Source: Hortaea werneckii (Eukaryota; Ascomycota; Dothideomycetes; Mycosphaerellales; Teratosphaeriaceae). From it: a stretch of 64,000 nt of DNA. The stretch covers positions 1,178,001 through 1,242,000 of the forward strand of contig JBAOKB010000144.1 in NCBI GenBank assembly GCA_037044905.1. The letters run 5' to 3'. Positions within the stretch are counted from its first letter, which is position 1; each line of letters opens with the position of its first letter. The translations under genes were made by a program, and so were the position numbers. This document shows positions 23,230 through 34,393 of this stretch, piece after piece. The notes beneath the pieces were generated by a model that made no database searches, was not told the DNA's origin, and saw only the letters and a list, made by a program, of their open reading frames with translations.

Positions 23230-24858
23230 TCAGAACAGATTCTCAAAGGCTCGAAGGACGGCTGCGGCGACGGGGCTGTAGGTTACGATTCGATTGTGTC
23301 CTGTATTGGGCAGTGGGAGTTTCCTTGTTAGCGAACCTGTTTCTTTCTTCCTTTTCCTTTTCCCCTTTCTTTTTCTTTTGGAGCCCTCCTCATGACAGGC
23401 TTTTGCATTGTAAGAGGCAGAGAAGACTGGGGACCAAAGATTAGGTCAAACTCACCTCCGTATTGCACAATCTCGATCCTCACCCTCGGACTGCGATCGT
23501 CTTCCTGTGGGGCTTCTAGCACCCTGGCTGGACCTTTTCCATCCTCGTCTAAGCACTTTATCGTCTGCGAGTGGTGCTGCTGTACTTCTCCCTTCTCAGC
23601 CCCGTCAGGCCCATCGACACCCGTCCCATCGTCCCGAAACACCCGCTGACAGATCTTCTCCGTCTCGTGATAAGGGATATCCGCGTCGTTGACGGCATGG
23701 AGAAGCTGGAGGCTGCCACTCCCCATCCCATCCTCCATCGACGAGGAGGAGTCGGTGTGGGAAAGACTCCGGAGACGACGATAATACGCCGCTAACCTGT
23801 CCCTGACCTCCACGAGTCGAGCACCTGGCTCGTGAGGAGGTTGCCCAGGTAGGGAAACGGACGGAGGGGGAGCAGAAGCGGTATGAAGCCCCCAATGCGG
23901 TAGGTGAGGAGCAGGGAAGGCAGGCTTGAGAAGGGCGCTATGAGGATGATACCTGCGAAGGTCGTCGGGTCCCGGTTTTGTTGCATAGTGACCGAAACCA
24001 TGTCCGGGGGGAATTGCTCGGCCTCAGGAGATTCCCTCGTCCGTAGCGTCATCCCTGGAGTCCAAGGTACAAGTCCATCGCGGTTCACTGGGTCGAGGAA
24101 GGCTAGGCCGACTGCGCTCGCGACTGCGGTCCCTAGACTCTGGCCGACGATGACGATGCGTTCTGGGGGGATCTTTGCGATGTTGAGGACCCACTCCACC
24201 AGCGCGATGCCGTCGATGATCAGGCCCTGTTCCGTCGGGCTCCCCGTCGAGTGGCCGAAGCCGCGGTAGTCGACGGTGAGGATGTGGGTGTTGGGGAGTG
24301 AGGCGAAGAGGCGGTAGTTGTCGGTTCGCCAGCCTTGAGCGACATGACCGGCGTTGCCGTGGACTTTTTGTAGGGGAAGCAGGTTGATTAGCCTTTTGCT
24401 GTTAGTTTTGGAGGTGGGATGGCTGGGGATAGGGGAGGGACAAGGGCATGCTTACAGTTGATTATTACTCTGGCCGGATGAGGATCGTTAGTCGTTAGTA
24501 GATGGAAGGGGTTTGTTTTGGTGAAGTCGTCGACGGGGGCATCGCGGCGTCGAACTTCGTCCTGGATGGACTTCTCGTTCCGGGTGTAGAGGTCGAGTGG
24601 CAAGATGTGCCAGGCATATAGGGTTTCGCCGTCCGGTGTAGGAAGATTGAAGGGGGTGACTTGATTTTTGGAGAAGCCGAATTGCTCTGGATCGCTGAGA
24701 TTGTCGCCCAGGAACAGCGTGTTGATTTTGTGAGCGTAGAGGGCAAAGCGCTGGGCTGATGGATGGAGCAGGATGCCGAGAAGAGTGGCGTAGAGTCCAA
24801 TGGCAATGCTACATGTTACGCCGGCCTTGCCCAGCGCTGCGCCAATTGTCGGGGGCAT
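23230..24858 (-). CDS. ABHD12-like membrane alpha/beta hydrolase (one frameshift)
   Basis: Serine hydrolase of the ABHD12 type, probably a lysophospholipase or monoacylglycerol lipase on the ER or another endomembrane. The N-terminal anchor (VTCSIAIGLYATLLGILL) is one membrane segment. Catalytic features are HGNAGH (oxyanion side), the nucleophile elbow GQSLGTA, the acid residue in NDADIP and the His in HNRIV. Three exons: 24858-24456, 24363-23456 and 23300-23230. The introns are 24364-24455 (donor GTAAGC, branch ACTAACA) and 23301-23455 (donor GTGAGT). The first junction restores NFHGNAGH and the second YGGHNRIV, which fixes both splice sites. One lost base near 23812 (VLDSW then EVRDRL) completes a protein of about 460 residues. 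The start codon is 297 bp from SWC3, divergent, with a TACCTAGGTA palindrome 46 bp upstream. Confidence 0.88.
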
Positions 24859-24903
24859 TACAAGATGTACGGGACTGGCCCAAGGTTGTATGTGATTGGT
24901 ACC

Positions 24904-24913
24904 TACCTAGGTA
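24904..24913. repeat. TACCTAGGTA palindrome, copy 3
   Basis: A perfect 10-bp palindrome 46 bp upstream of the ABHD12-like start, extended by further TACCTACC-type words on both sides. Confidence 0.9.
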
Positions 24914-25145
24914 CCTTCGGTATATTTGATGATGCATGTCGGATGCAGGAAGATGCATCTCGGAGATAGCAGGCTTAGATCCGATATAGTAGGCTTTCCA
25001 GCTGGTGGGTTCGCGAAGTACCTACCTAAGGTATCAACACCTGGACTTGCACACGCGGCGTACGCCCGCGACGTACAAGTGAAGGAAGCCGAACAATGCA
25101 TCCCCGATAGCATTCAACAGGTGGCATTCAAGAGAGGACAAGGGA

Positions 25146-25151
25146 CACGTG
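25146..25151 (+). promoter_or_regulatory. CACGTGAC element next to the SWC3 start
   Basis: CACGTG core, the reverse of GTCACGTG, 3 bp upstream of the proposed SWC3 ATG and about 290 bp upstream of the ABHD12-like start. It could overlap the transcription start or leader. Confidence 0.3.
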
Positions 25152-25154
25152 ACC

Positions 25155-27587
25155 ATGGCCATGTCCGTCGAGCCTGTGGCGTGGCTGGCGTCAAGCGAGC
25201 GGCGCCGGGCAAGTCATCCTCTCAACAGCAGCAGCAGAGTGCAAGTGGAACTCCGGCTGCGAAGAAGGCCAAACTGTCGCCAGCCGAGCAGAGCACACCC
25301 GCCACCCCTGCAGCGACCGTGAATACCGTGAATACCGTAAATACGCCAGCAGTCGACAAACCCTCCGCGAGCCTCCCTTCCAAAATCCTCGACGGCAAAC
25401 CCCTGCCGACACTGCCCGACCCCCAACCTGCCACACTTTCCGACTCCGAATACCAGAGCGTCGCCGCCAGCGCAGTGCTGGCCACCTCCATTGCCCGCTC
25501 GCAGCAACGATGGACAGGCGATGGCATCTTCGAACGCTACTGGAGGAAGCCGGAGACGGGCAAGAATGCGCGTCCGCCGCCCCCCAACAACCCCGATCCG
25601 AAGTGGATGAAGCACAAGGGCGAATGTCGCATCCGCATCGAGCCGCATATTTTTGAGTGTCAGATGTATCTGGAGGAGAAGCCGCGAGTGGCCCCAGTCC
25701 CGCCGAAACAGTACCTTCAGCCTGGACAGCAGGCCATGTATGGGCCGCAGTACCGCCAGCAGCAGCCGTACCAGCCTGCATACGCAGCAGCAGCAACAGA
25801 ACCAGTACGGACAGAACCGAGCTCCACCATCTGCACACCAGCAGCAGCCTCCACAGCCTGCTCGAACCCTCCCCGCGGCACCAGCTCAGACTCCTCAGCG
25901 GCCGCCTTCTCAACAGCCCCCTCCACCTCAACCCCGGCCTCAGCAATCATCGCCCACCCCCCAACCAAGTCAAAAGGCCAATCCGGACCCTGTCATTGGC
26001 AGATTGGCTGCCCGCGCTTCCCACAATCCAGAACTTAAGGTCCTGATGAAGGAAGTTGCAGCCGGCAACGCCAGTGCACAACAGTTAGGGGTCTTCCAGA
26101 AACATATTGATGAGCTACAACGGCAGATCAAAGAGGAGCAAGATTCAAAAGAAGCTGAGGAGAAGAGGAAAGCGAAGGAGGCGGAGCTGGCAAAGAGTCA
26201 GGCCAAGAAGGAGGAGGGAGGTAGAGCTGAGGGGACAGGCGATAGCAGCAAGGGTTCTACACCACTGCCACCTGCTCCGCGGCCTTTACAGCAGCAGCAG
26301 CAGCAACAACAACAATCGCCACAACAGATGAACACGCCGCAGGCCCATCCACCACCTGCTCAGCAACCTTACACACCTCCCATCCAACCTCAGCAAACGA
26401 ATCCGCAGCTGCCACAGCAATCTGCGTCGCATCCTACTGGACCAGTACAGCAACCTCCAAAATCAACATTGACTCCGACGCCGACAATAGCACAACGTCC
26501 AAGCCCCGCTGTTCCTACCCCTTCTACCCAACAGCCTCAACCTCCTCCACCACCACCACCAGGACCTCCCCCAGTCATCCTCTCCTTCTCCACGCCCAAC
26601 TCCACCGAAGACCGCTTCCTCTTCCCCCGCACCGCCATCCTCGAACGCCTAACGGACAATCACCACCTCGTCTCCTTCCTCGTCACCCGCAAAAGCAGCG
26701 AAGCTGCCTCGTTCTCCTCCACCAACGCCATCGGTGGAACACTAACACTCCCGTCCACGACTCCAGCAGCCGCCGCATCGTCATCCGACCTCACACCCAC
26801 CACCTCTGGACCGTCCCCCTCCCCCCTATATCCCTCCTTCGACCCGGAGAAGACGTATTACCAGCCCGTGACCCTCATGCTAGAAGTCAAGTTCGGACTT
26901 GAGACGCTCGTGCAGCATGTTCGGCGCTGGTTATTGCCTGAAGACCAGGCGCGCGAGGGGATGGAGAAAGTGATGCGCGAGTGTGAGCGGGCGCCGGAAG
27001 GGTGTTTGCCGTTGCGGTTGCCTGTGAAGAGCGCTGCTGGGGCTGGAGGTGCGGGTGCGGGTCTGGGTGGTGAGGTGGTGGGCGGCACGCCGACTGCTAG
27101 TGTTGGCGGTGCTGGTAGTGGGAAAGGGGGTGCAGGGTCGGCGGGTGTTAAGGATGCGGCGTCCTCCAACACCCTGCTTTCTTCTGCTTTGAAGAAGAGC
27201 AAGAAGAAAGGTGGTGGGGCGGGTCCGGCTGGAGCTACGGCGCAGAGCACTCCCTCAGCTGCGACGGCCTCGACCGAAGGAAGTAAGAAAGGTGGCGGTG
27301 GTGGGAACAGTAGTAAAGCGAATGAAGCGAAAACCGGTACTCCGAAGACGCCTGCGCCTGCTTCTGCCTCGGCTTCTGATTCCGCTCCTGCTCCTGCGAC
27401 TGTGGAGGCGGAGAAGGAGCAGAAAAATGGCACTTCGGCGTCGGAAGGCGGAGAAAAGGGTGGCAAGCCCGATAGGCCTGAAGAGAAGAAAGAAAGTGCT
27501 GCAAATGGCGGCGATGCTGGAGAGAAGGGAGAGAATGCGAGACCGAAACGGAGTTTGAGGAAGAGTGTGAGGATTAGTGAAGGGTAA
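25155..27587 (+). CDS. SWC3: SWC3 subunit of the SWR1 chromatin remodeller (two frameshifts)
   Basis: Subunit of the SWR1 complex, which exchanges H2A for H2A.Z. The Swc3 core lies at about residues 55-190: LDGKPLPTLPDPQP, EYQSVAASAVLA, RWTGDGIFERYWRKP and PPPNNPDPKWM, then an IRIEPHIFEC strand. The rest is Gln/Pro-rich with an alpha-helical charged stretch (QIKEEQDSKEAEEKRKAKE). A conserved C-terminal block (LERLTDNHHLVSFLV, LMLEVKFGLETLVQHVRRWL) and a Gly/Ser/Lys-rich tail ending in a basic RPKRSLRKSV follow. The ATG at 25155, in a CCATGG context and 3 bp after CACGTG, is the likely start. A lost base near 25180 and a gained base near 25780 join the three frames and give about 810 residues. 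A start further upstream (24926) is possible but lies in a frame with no family sequence. Confidence 0.82.
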
Positions 27588-28065
27588 GGGAACGGGACAT
27601 GATGTCTCTCTGTCTAAGGTGGAGGAGACGTAAAGTTGTTTGTTGTATGATACCCTAACGTGCTCGGATGTTTTGTTATTATTTTTTATTTTCAAAAAGA
27701 AAAAGGAAATTGAGCTGTCCCTCTGTCAAACCACTATCGTCAATTGTGCATTTTGTTGTCGATCAAAGCCGTCGTTCTTCCCACATGATAAACGCAGGTG
27801 AATACTGAATTCAGTACGACTGGACTTCGTCACGTGATCTGAGCAGGAAAGGTGATGCCAAGACCCGGGGCGCTGGCGTCCTCCGACTTCAGACTTCGGG
27901 AGTCCTAGCGTGCAGCTGGAGCATATGCTACAGGAAGTGTCGCGATAATTATACCATCTCGTCAACCCCGACTATCCGAACTGCGAGCTCGTGTTTGAAT
28001 CAAAAGGCCAATACCTCATCCCAAGCTGGTTCTGGTCTCCAACCCGACAATCCTCTATCCGCGCC
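27588..28065. other. Intergenic region SWC3/bL36m
   Basis: SWC3 3' end and bL36m promoter, both on the plus strand. It has a GTCACGTGAT site (core 27831-27836), a Cbf1/bHLH-type element 230 bp upstream of the bL36m start. No gene is seen. Confidence 0.5.
27831..27836 (+). promoter_or_regulatory. GTCACGTGAT element upstream of bL36m
   Basis: Matches the Cbf1-type RTCACRTG consensus, 230 bp upstream of the bL36m start codon. Confidence 0.35.
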
Positions 28066-28850
28066 ATGCTCGCCCTCCGCCGCTCCCTCCTCGCTTCGGC
28101 GGGAACGACATGCCGCACTACCACCACCGCCACCACTCTCCCGCGAACCTCCCTCCGCTCATGCAGTATAACAACACCTCCCCAACGGCCTCCACCTCAC
28201 GACAACCCAATTCTTCATTCATCCGAAGAGCCACAACATCCCCACTCTCAACCGCCTCTCGAACCCTCCTCTCCACTCCCCTAGCCCGGTCCCAACAGCC
28301 CCGACTGCCGTCACAACAACAAGGCACACAGCAACAACAGCAGATCCGCGGGATGAAAGTGCGGAGTAGTGTCAAGAAGCTCTGCGATGGGTGTAAGAGC
28401 GTGCGGAGGAAGGGCGGGAAATATGTTTATATTATCTGTTCGAAGAACCCGAAGCATAAGCAGAGGTGAGTCTTTTCTTTTCCTATATCTTGGAATTCTT
28501 TTCTGCCTTGGTGTTTTGGGTGGTGGTTCTGGGGATCTTGGTGGGAGGTTGTTGAATGGGAGGGAGAGGGAGGCGAAGGAGAGAGAGGGAGGAGGAAAAG
28601 AAGAAGACGGGGTCCTGTCGTGGGGTTGTGGAGCGGAGATGGATGGGTTGATGGTATTGTACATGTCAAAGGGGAGAGGAGAGGAATGGTAACGGAGAGA
28701 GGAGGCGGTTTTGCAAAAAAGGTTCGGCAAGAGCAGGGAAGGCGTGGCGGTGGCTGTGAAAGGGCTTCCTCCTGAGCTTCTAGCAAACGTTTCTTCTTCA
28801 CGAACTGCATTTGCTGACTTGAAATTTTCTTCTTCCACAGACAAGGGTAA
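28066..28850 (+). CDS. RTC6: Mitochondrial ribosomal protein bL36m (one frameshift, one intron)
   Basis: Large-subunit protein of the mitochondrial ribosome. The start is ATG 28066 with a presequence MLALRRSLLASAGTTCR. A frame switch (one lost base, about 28130-28200) lies in the poorly conserved linker. The mature domain begins RGMKVRSSVKKLCDGC and continues RRKGGKYVYIICSKNPKHKQRQG, with the C-x2-C, C and H zinc ligands of bL36. The second exon is tiny: the intron 28466-28840 (375 nt, donor GTGAGT, acceptor CCACAG) splits the Arg codon, and exon 2 adds only Gln, Gly and stop. The corrected total is 136 residues. The intron is far longer than its neighbours and contains short open frames of no recognisable family. 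Confidence 0.93.
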
Positions 28851-29366
28851 AAAAGTGTCTAACCCTAACACTTCTCGAAAGGAATACCCTGATCGTTTTT
28901 CGATCCCAATTTGTTGATATATTGAAGCGATGTAAAGATTCCTGTCGCCCGGCACTGTAACAATAGATGGATATATCCCTCTTACACACATGATTGTCCG
29001 GAATTTCCTTTCTTTCTTCTTTGCGCAATTAGGCATGGCGACGGAATTACTACTCTCAAGACAGGAAATGGCATTAACAGAGGCGAGGAATGTCATCCAG
29101 TAAGGCCTCTCCCTTGCAGCGTTTGCATGGAAAATTTAGCTGCTGGCGGTGTAAAAATGTGCCCTATGGTTGTCGAATACTCCATTGAGATAAGTGGAGG
29201 CCTGATACTATTCTTCTTCGTGTATACAGAATGAATCGCCCAACCCCCACTCCTCCGCATCTTGAGATATACAACGAGACGCAGTGGATTGGACTTGAAT
29301 GCAAAAGCCCGTAAGCGAGAGCAGAGCCACTCTCCTGCAGGTTCTTGGCTACATCCATCTATATCT
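28851..29366. other. Convergent intergenic region
   Basis: 3' regions of bL36m (+) and the MFS transporter (-). No gene, repeat or RNA is recognised. Confidence 0.5.
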
Positions 29367-31106
29367 CTATCTGCTAAGGGCCTTCTCGCGGATGAACCAC
29401 GCGCTAATCGCTGCACCAAGTACAAGACCGATCTGCAATCCAAATGCCGCATCTGTACTTTTGCTATAAGCGCCAATGACAATCTGCCTGACTCTGGGTT
29501 CCAAATCCCTCACTGTCTCCAAGCTCTGTCTCACTTTTTCCGCGAGCTCCAAGGCCTTTTCTTCCGAGAGCCCGAGGGAAGGCAGCTCATCGGCCAGCGT
29601 TTTCCGTAAAGCCTGATTCGCCACTGTCGCCGAGATGGAAATACCGAAGACGCTTCCGAGGCTGCGAAAGAGGTAGCTGCATGCTGTTGCTACCGCTTGG
29701 TCCTCGCGTGAAGCGTTAGAGATCAAACCGATGAGTGTGGTGGTGATGCCGATCCCGTTGCCGAAGCCCCCCACCACCATACCTATCTCGATGCCGATGG
29801 TGCTTTGCACAACTGCGCCGGAGCATAGGAATATAACAGCCATGCCCGTTACCAGCTGTGCGTACGCTATCACTGTGATCCAGTAGTACTTCCCGGTCTT
29901 CTGCATGTAGTAACCGCCTGATAGACTGCCGCTTACGCTCGCAATGAGTCCTGGGATGAGTCTGACGCTGGCGCCAGTTGCGGAAAGGTTCTCCACGGCT
30001 TGGAAATGCAAGGGCAAGTAGAACATAGCGGCCAGCCAGCCGCCGAGCGAGAAGAAGTTGCAGAGATAGCAGGCCGTCATGCTGCGGTTGAAGATGATAT
30101 GGCCCGGTGCGAAGGGCTCCTTGGCCACTTTCATCTCGACCAAGACAAAAATGAGGAAAAGCGGGATCGAGATGCCGATGGAGATAAGGGTGATGGTCGC
30201 TTTCCAGCTATCGTTACTTCCACGGTCGAGGGCAAGGCATAGAGTAGAAACAGCACCTAGCATAATAAAAGCTCCCAGAAAGTCAATCCGACGGAGTTTC
30301 TTCTTCCAATCGACCTCTTCATCCTGTCTCGGTAGATGCAACGCGAAAGTCACCGCAATAAACGCAACCAGACATAACGGCACCTGTCCGAGGAAAGACC
30401 ATCGCCAGCCGATATAATCCGCGAGAATCCCACCCAGAGGCGCGCCTGAGCTCGCTCCCGCCGCGTAGACAATATTCGTATACCCTTGCCACTTCCCGCG
30501 TTCACGCAGGGGCACGACATCAGAGAGGAGAATGGAGACCACAGTCGTCATCCCACCACCGCCGACCCCGGCAAATGCCCGTGCAGCGATCAGCTGCGTC
30601 ATATCCCGCGACAACCCACACGCGAGACAGCCGAGCCCAAAAATCGTATACGCGAACAGCGCGCAGGCCTTGCGGCCGAAGATATCGCTGAGCTTGCCGT
30701 AGAGGGGCTGGAAAGAAGTCAGGGTCAGGAAGTAGGCGGTGGCGATCCAAGACGTCTGGTTCAGGGCCTCGAGCTCGCTGCCGATTTTTCCGTAGCTGCT
30801 GACGATGATGGTCTGGTCTGCGGCGGAGAGGAAGACGCCGATGCTGAGGGCCGGGAAGATGTAGGGGAGCTTGGCTTTCACTTCTGGCATGCCTTCGTAC
30901 TGCTTCTGGCGGTTTTCCGCGCTGGGTTGGCGTTCCAGGGTGGAGTCTGAGGAACTGTGTTCGCCATCTTCATCCGGACCCGGCGATTTGCTATGGGGTT
31001 GGATGGCGGTTCCATGGTTGTTGATGTTGCCATTTGACTGATGGCTGAGGAGTGGTGAGGTTTCGGAGGCCTGACCTCGGGATGATTTGTTATCCGCCGT
31101 TGCCAT
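29367..31106 (-). CDS. MFS transporter, DHA2 family (vacuolar amino-acid or multidrug type)
   Basis: An intact, intron-less 579-residue permease starting at ATG 31106. The hydrophilic N-terminus of about 75 residues contains TSPLLSH, resembling a dileucine sorting signal for the vacuole. About 14 membrane segments follow, with the MFS motif A region GKLSDIFGRK, the DHA2-type ADQTIIVSSYGKIGSEL near the start of TM1, and a motif C-like GGGMTTVVSILLSDVVP. The closest remembered relatives are fission-yeast fnx1 and budding-yeast VBA vacuolar basic-amino-acid transporters, but drug exporters of the same family look similar, so the substrate is open. It is divergent from an unknown gene 299 bp away. 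There are no biosynthetic genes nearby, so there is no sign of a metabolite cluster. Confidence 0.85.
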   Translation of the reverse strand: MATADNKSSRGQASETSPLLSHQSNGNINNHGTAIQPHSKSPGPDEDGEHSSSDSTLERQPSAENRQKQYEGMPEVKAKLPYIFPALSIGVFLSAADQTIIVSSYGKIGSELEALNQTSWIATAYFLTLTSFQPLYGKLSDIFGRKACALFAYTIFGLGCLACGLSRDMTQLIAARAFAGVGGGGMTTVVSILLSDVVPLRERGKWQGYTNIVYAAGASSGAPLGGILADYIGWRWSFLGQVPLCLVAFIAVTFALHLPRQDEEVDWKKKLRRIDFLGAFIMLGAVSTLCLALDRGSNDSWKATITLISIGISIPLFLIFVLVEMKVAKEPFAPGHIIFNRSMTACYLCNFFSLGGWLAAMFYLPLHFQAVENLSATGASVRLIPGLIASVSGSLSGGYYMQKTGKYYWITVIAYAQLVTGMAVIFLCSGAVVQSTIGIEIGMVVGGFGNGIGITTTLIGLISNASREDQAVATACSYLFRSLGSVFGISISATVANQALRKTLADELPSLGLSEEKALELAEKVRQSLETVRDLEPRVRQIVIGAYSKSTDAAFGLQIGLVLGAAISAWFIREKALSR

Positions 31107-31404
31107 CACCAAGCGTCCGTATCAGAGGATAGATGGATATTTCAAAGTGAGCGTACATTATGGTTGATAGCAAAAAGGGTGTTTCGCTATGTATTCACAT
31201 CCGCGGCCAGCGAGACACGCCGTCTTGCCCGGATCCACCTCCAAAACGCGAGCTCACCTATCGCTGCCTCGTCGGCTAATCCACATCCGGCAGCTGCATC
31301 ACCACGGACATTGGACGGAGATAGCGAGCTTAGATAGGCACGGCTGATCGCTATAGCTGTTTAGGCAGGGCATCAACACGAACGATACATAGGAAAGATG
31401 GAGG

Positions 31405-32281
31405 ATGTCGAGTCCTTCCACCAGAGGAGATTCACCCGCACCGTCTTCCGCCATCGCTGCGGTATCCGGTGATAGCAGTCAGAGGCAGAGTAGCAAACCG
31501 GCTGTTCCTCAAGATGACGGGCGTGGTGATGATGAGCAAACGAACGCAGCAGCAACGACGGCGGTGACGACAACAACAACAACAACCAACGACGATGACT
31601 CGTTCCGTTCCGCCGTCGCCTCTCAACTGGCCCCGTCCTCGCAAGCAGACCATCACTCCCCCAGCTACCCCGAACCCACCCAAGCCTCCTCCCTCCTGCC
31701 TCCACCAGACTTCAAACCCTTCTTCACCCTGATCGAAGACCCGGAAACCGGCGAACATCACCACCCAGCCGTGCACTACATCTTCTCCGACGACGAGCCC
31801 GAGTTCCTCACAGACGCTACGCTGATGGCTCTGGAGCAACAGCAACAGCAGCACAACAAGCAGCAGGAGCAGGAGCACACGCCGCCCCGCAAGCCTCCGA
31901 GGCCGAAGAACGCTTCATCCTGCTCGATCTCGCCGAAGACGGGAAAACCGTCCTATCGACCACATCGCTAAGTCCGAATTGGCAGGCGCTGAAAGCCACC
32001 GTTGGCAAAGCGCCCAGTTTAGGCCAGAGCGAGGAGGAAGGGAGCGGGGCGGGAACCCGATGTTGACGATTAGTGGACAGGAAGGCGGCAGCCAGGCTTC
32101 TTCAGAGTCTGAGGGGAAGAAGGGGAGGAGGATGACGAAAGCAGGAGGGGCGAGGATAGAGGATTTGGTGAGAGGGTTTGAGGAACGCTTGGTTGGGTTG
32201 GATGAAGTATTATTGGGTGGAAGGAGAGGGAGGGGGCTGATTTCGAGAGAAGCCCTCCGAATAGGCAAGGAGGGGGGCTGA
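31405..32281 (+). CDS. Conserved fungal protein of unknown function (two frameshifts)
   Basis: I do not recognise a named family, but the pieces behave as one conserved protein of about 292 residues. A Ser/Thr/Asp-rich start (ATG 31405) leads to a conserved core FKPFFTLIEDPETGEHHHP and VHYIFSDDEPEFLT, then a Gln-rich helix. After a frame switch near 31886 (CCCC) comes ERFILLDLAEDGKTV and SLSPNWQALKATVG. After a second switch near 32045 (GGGG) come MLTISGQEGG and RIEDLVRGFEERLVGLDEVL. Both switches fit one lost base and the corrected length is divisible by three. Another ATG at 31398 is in a different frame and would read only a short peptide. No membrane segment or signal peptide is visible. 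Confidence 0.6.
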
Positions 32282-32483
32282 GATGGGGATAATGTCTAAT
32301 GATATGGATTTCTTTTCATGAAGGATTTATGACTTGAATGATGGGAATGATACAGTACGGCTAGCAGACAGGTTTTAAAAAGAAGCGTAGAAGCGTTATC
32401 TGTATCTCAAAGGAAAATTATGCCCTTTGGCCATCTATTATGTTGTACATTGAGTTGGTTGGCGCTCGCCATCCCAAAGGACC

Positions 32484-34393
32484 CTACGAAGGCCGCATGA
32501 ACATCTTATACGTCTCGTTATCCGTCTCCTCCTTATACCCATAGCCGATGTCGTGGAGGAACTTCTCCAGACCGGCTTCCTCGCCTGGGGGACACTGGAT
32601 ACCCGCCAATACCTTTCCAACGTCGCCGCCGTAGTTACGGTAGTGGAACAAGCTAATGTTGAATCCAGGCTGCAATGTGGTGAGGAATTTGTACAGGGCG
32701 CCACCCCGCTCAGGGAATTCAAAGGCGAAGAGTCGCTCGTTGTCGGCGTTCGATCTGCCGCCCACGAGATAGCGGATGTGCGACTTGGCGAGCTCGTCAC
32801 CGCTAAGGTCGCGTGCCGTCATGCCGTCTTGCTCGAGGCGCTCAATCAGGTCTTTGATGTCGTGCTGTCTTGTGGAGGCGGATACGGACAGGCCGATGAG
32901 CACGTCGGCTGATCCGGGGTTGCTGTACCGGTAGCAGAATTCTGTCACGTTCATGGGGTTGACAGCTGCTACTAGTCTGGCGAATGCTCCCGGTCTCTCG
33001 GGGATGGTCACAGCCAAGATTGCCTCTTTCTTCTCACCGATCGCTGCACGCTCGGCGACGAAGCGTAGTCGGTCAAAGTTCATGTTGGCGCCGCTCGCTA
33101 CAGCGACTAACTGTCTTCTCGTGTCCTCGGACGGGTTACGTTCAACGTACTTCTTCAGACCCGCTAAGGAAAGCGCACCAGCTGGCTCTAAGATCGATCG
33201 GGTGTCCTCGAAGACGTCCTTGATCGCAGCACAGATATCGTCGGTGTCGACCTGGATGACATCGTCCACAACTTCAGAGCAGATGCGGAACGTCTCCTCA
33301 CCTACAGTCTTCACAGCCGCTCCGTCCGCGAAGAGACCAACATCATTCAGCGTCACCCGCTTCCCCGCCTTCAGGGATGTCACCAGCGCATTAGCATCGA
33401 AGGTCTCGACACCGATGATCTTGACATGAGGCGCTATCCGCTTCACATACACACCCGTACCAGCGATCAAACCACCGCCGCCGACACAGCAGAAGATTGC
33501 CTCCAGCTTACTCAGATCCGCCTGTCGCAGGATCTCAGCACCGATCGTCCCCTGGCCCGCGATGACATAAGGGTCGTCAAAAGGCGGGATGTTGGTGAGT
33601 CCATGCATAGCCGAAAGACGACCGCATTCCGCCTTCGCCGCGTCGAAGTCGCCCCCGTGCAGAACGACATTGCCGCCCATCCGGGAGACGTTCATATGCT
33701 TGATCGCAGGCGTACCGGTTGGCATGGTAATGGTCGCAGGGATACGGAGTTTTCTGGCTGAGAAAGCTACGCCCTGTGCGTGGTTGCCTGCCGAGCAGGC
33801 GATGACGCCTTTCCAGCGCTCGGCTTCGCTGAGGTGCGCCATTTTGTTGTACGCGCCGCGAAGCTTGAATGAGAAGACGGGGAGGAGGTCTTCTCGCTTG
33901 AGGAGGACATTGCTTTCAAGGCGGTTGCTGAGGTTCACGGCGGGCGTGAGGGGGGTTGTTTCGATAACATCGTAGACTTTGGCGGTTAATATGAGTCGGA
34001 GGTACTATTGGCATTGTTAGTACGTCAATATATTGAAGATTTGAGCGATAGAAGAAATCCGAACTTTGGTCGATGAGGGGTTTTGGACCGGTTTGTGTTG
34101 CACCTAGTAAAGCAACTCATCCCGATTGATTAAATGTGCTGAATGGGAGTGGAGTATGAGGGGCAAGAAAATATAGATCGATGCTTGGTTGACGAAACTG
34201 GCAAACTTACGTCTGGATAGCCGTTGGGCAATAAGAAGTCTTCAGGGACGCCAGCACTTTTTATCTTCTCCTTGGGTGTTGTTGAGGCTTTGGGAGATGG
34301 GTTGGCGCTGTACTCGGTTAACGCCAAAGATGCGTGGGCTGGCTTAGGCGTCTCTGGTTCATGAGTGCCATTGGTAACGTTTGGGTCCGCCAT
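32484..34393 (-). CDS. ILV1: Threonine deaminase, biosynthetic
   Basis: PLP enzyme converting threonine to 2-oxobutanoate, the first step of isoleucine synthesis, normally in mitochondria and feedback-inhibited by isoleucine. Two exons, 34393-34211 and 34004-32484, flank a 206-nt intron (34005-34210, donor GTAAGT, branch ACTAACA, acceptor ATAG). The junction gives LLPNGYPDYLRLIL, as expected, and 567 residues without frame errors. The PLP lysine sits in VFSFKLRGAYN and the phosphate-binding loop is VGGGGLIAG. The C-terminal third holds two ACT-like regulatory domains (AVTIPERPGAFARL; AFEFPERGGALYKF). The N-terminus MADPNVTNGTHEPETPK is acidic and does not look like a matrix presequence, so an unseen upstream exon or another start may exist. 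It is divergent from RCF1. Confidence 0.95.

Noticed and set aside
29367..32281. MFS transporter as part of a secondary-metabolite cluster
   Set aside because: The neighbours are a ribosomal protein, ILV1 and an unknown conserved protein; no synthase, cyclase or tailoring enzymes are present.
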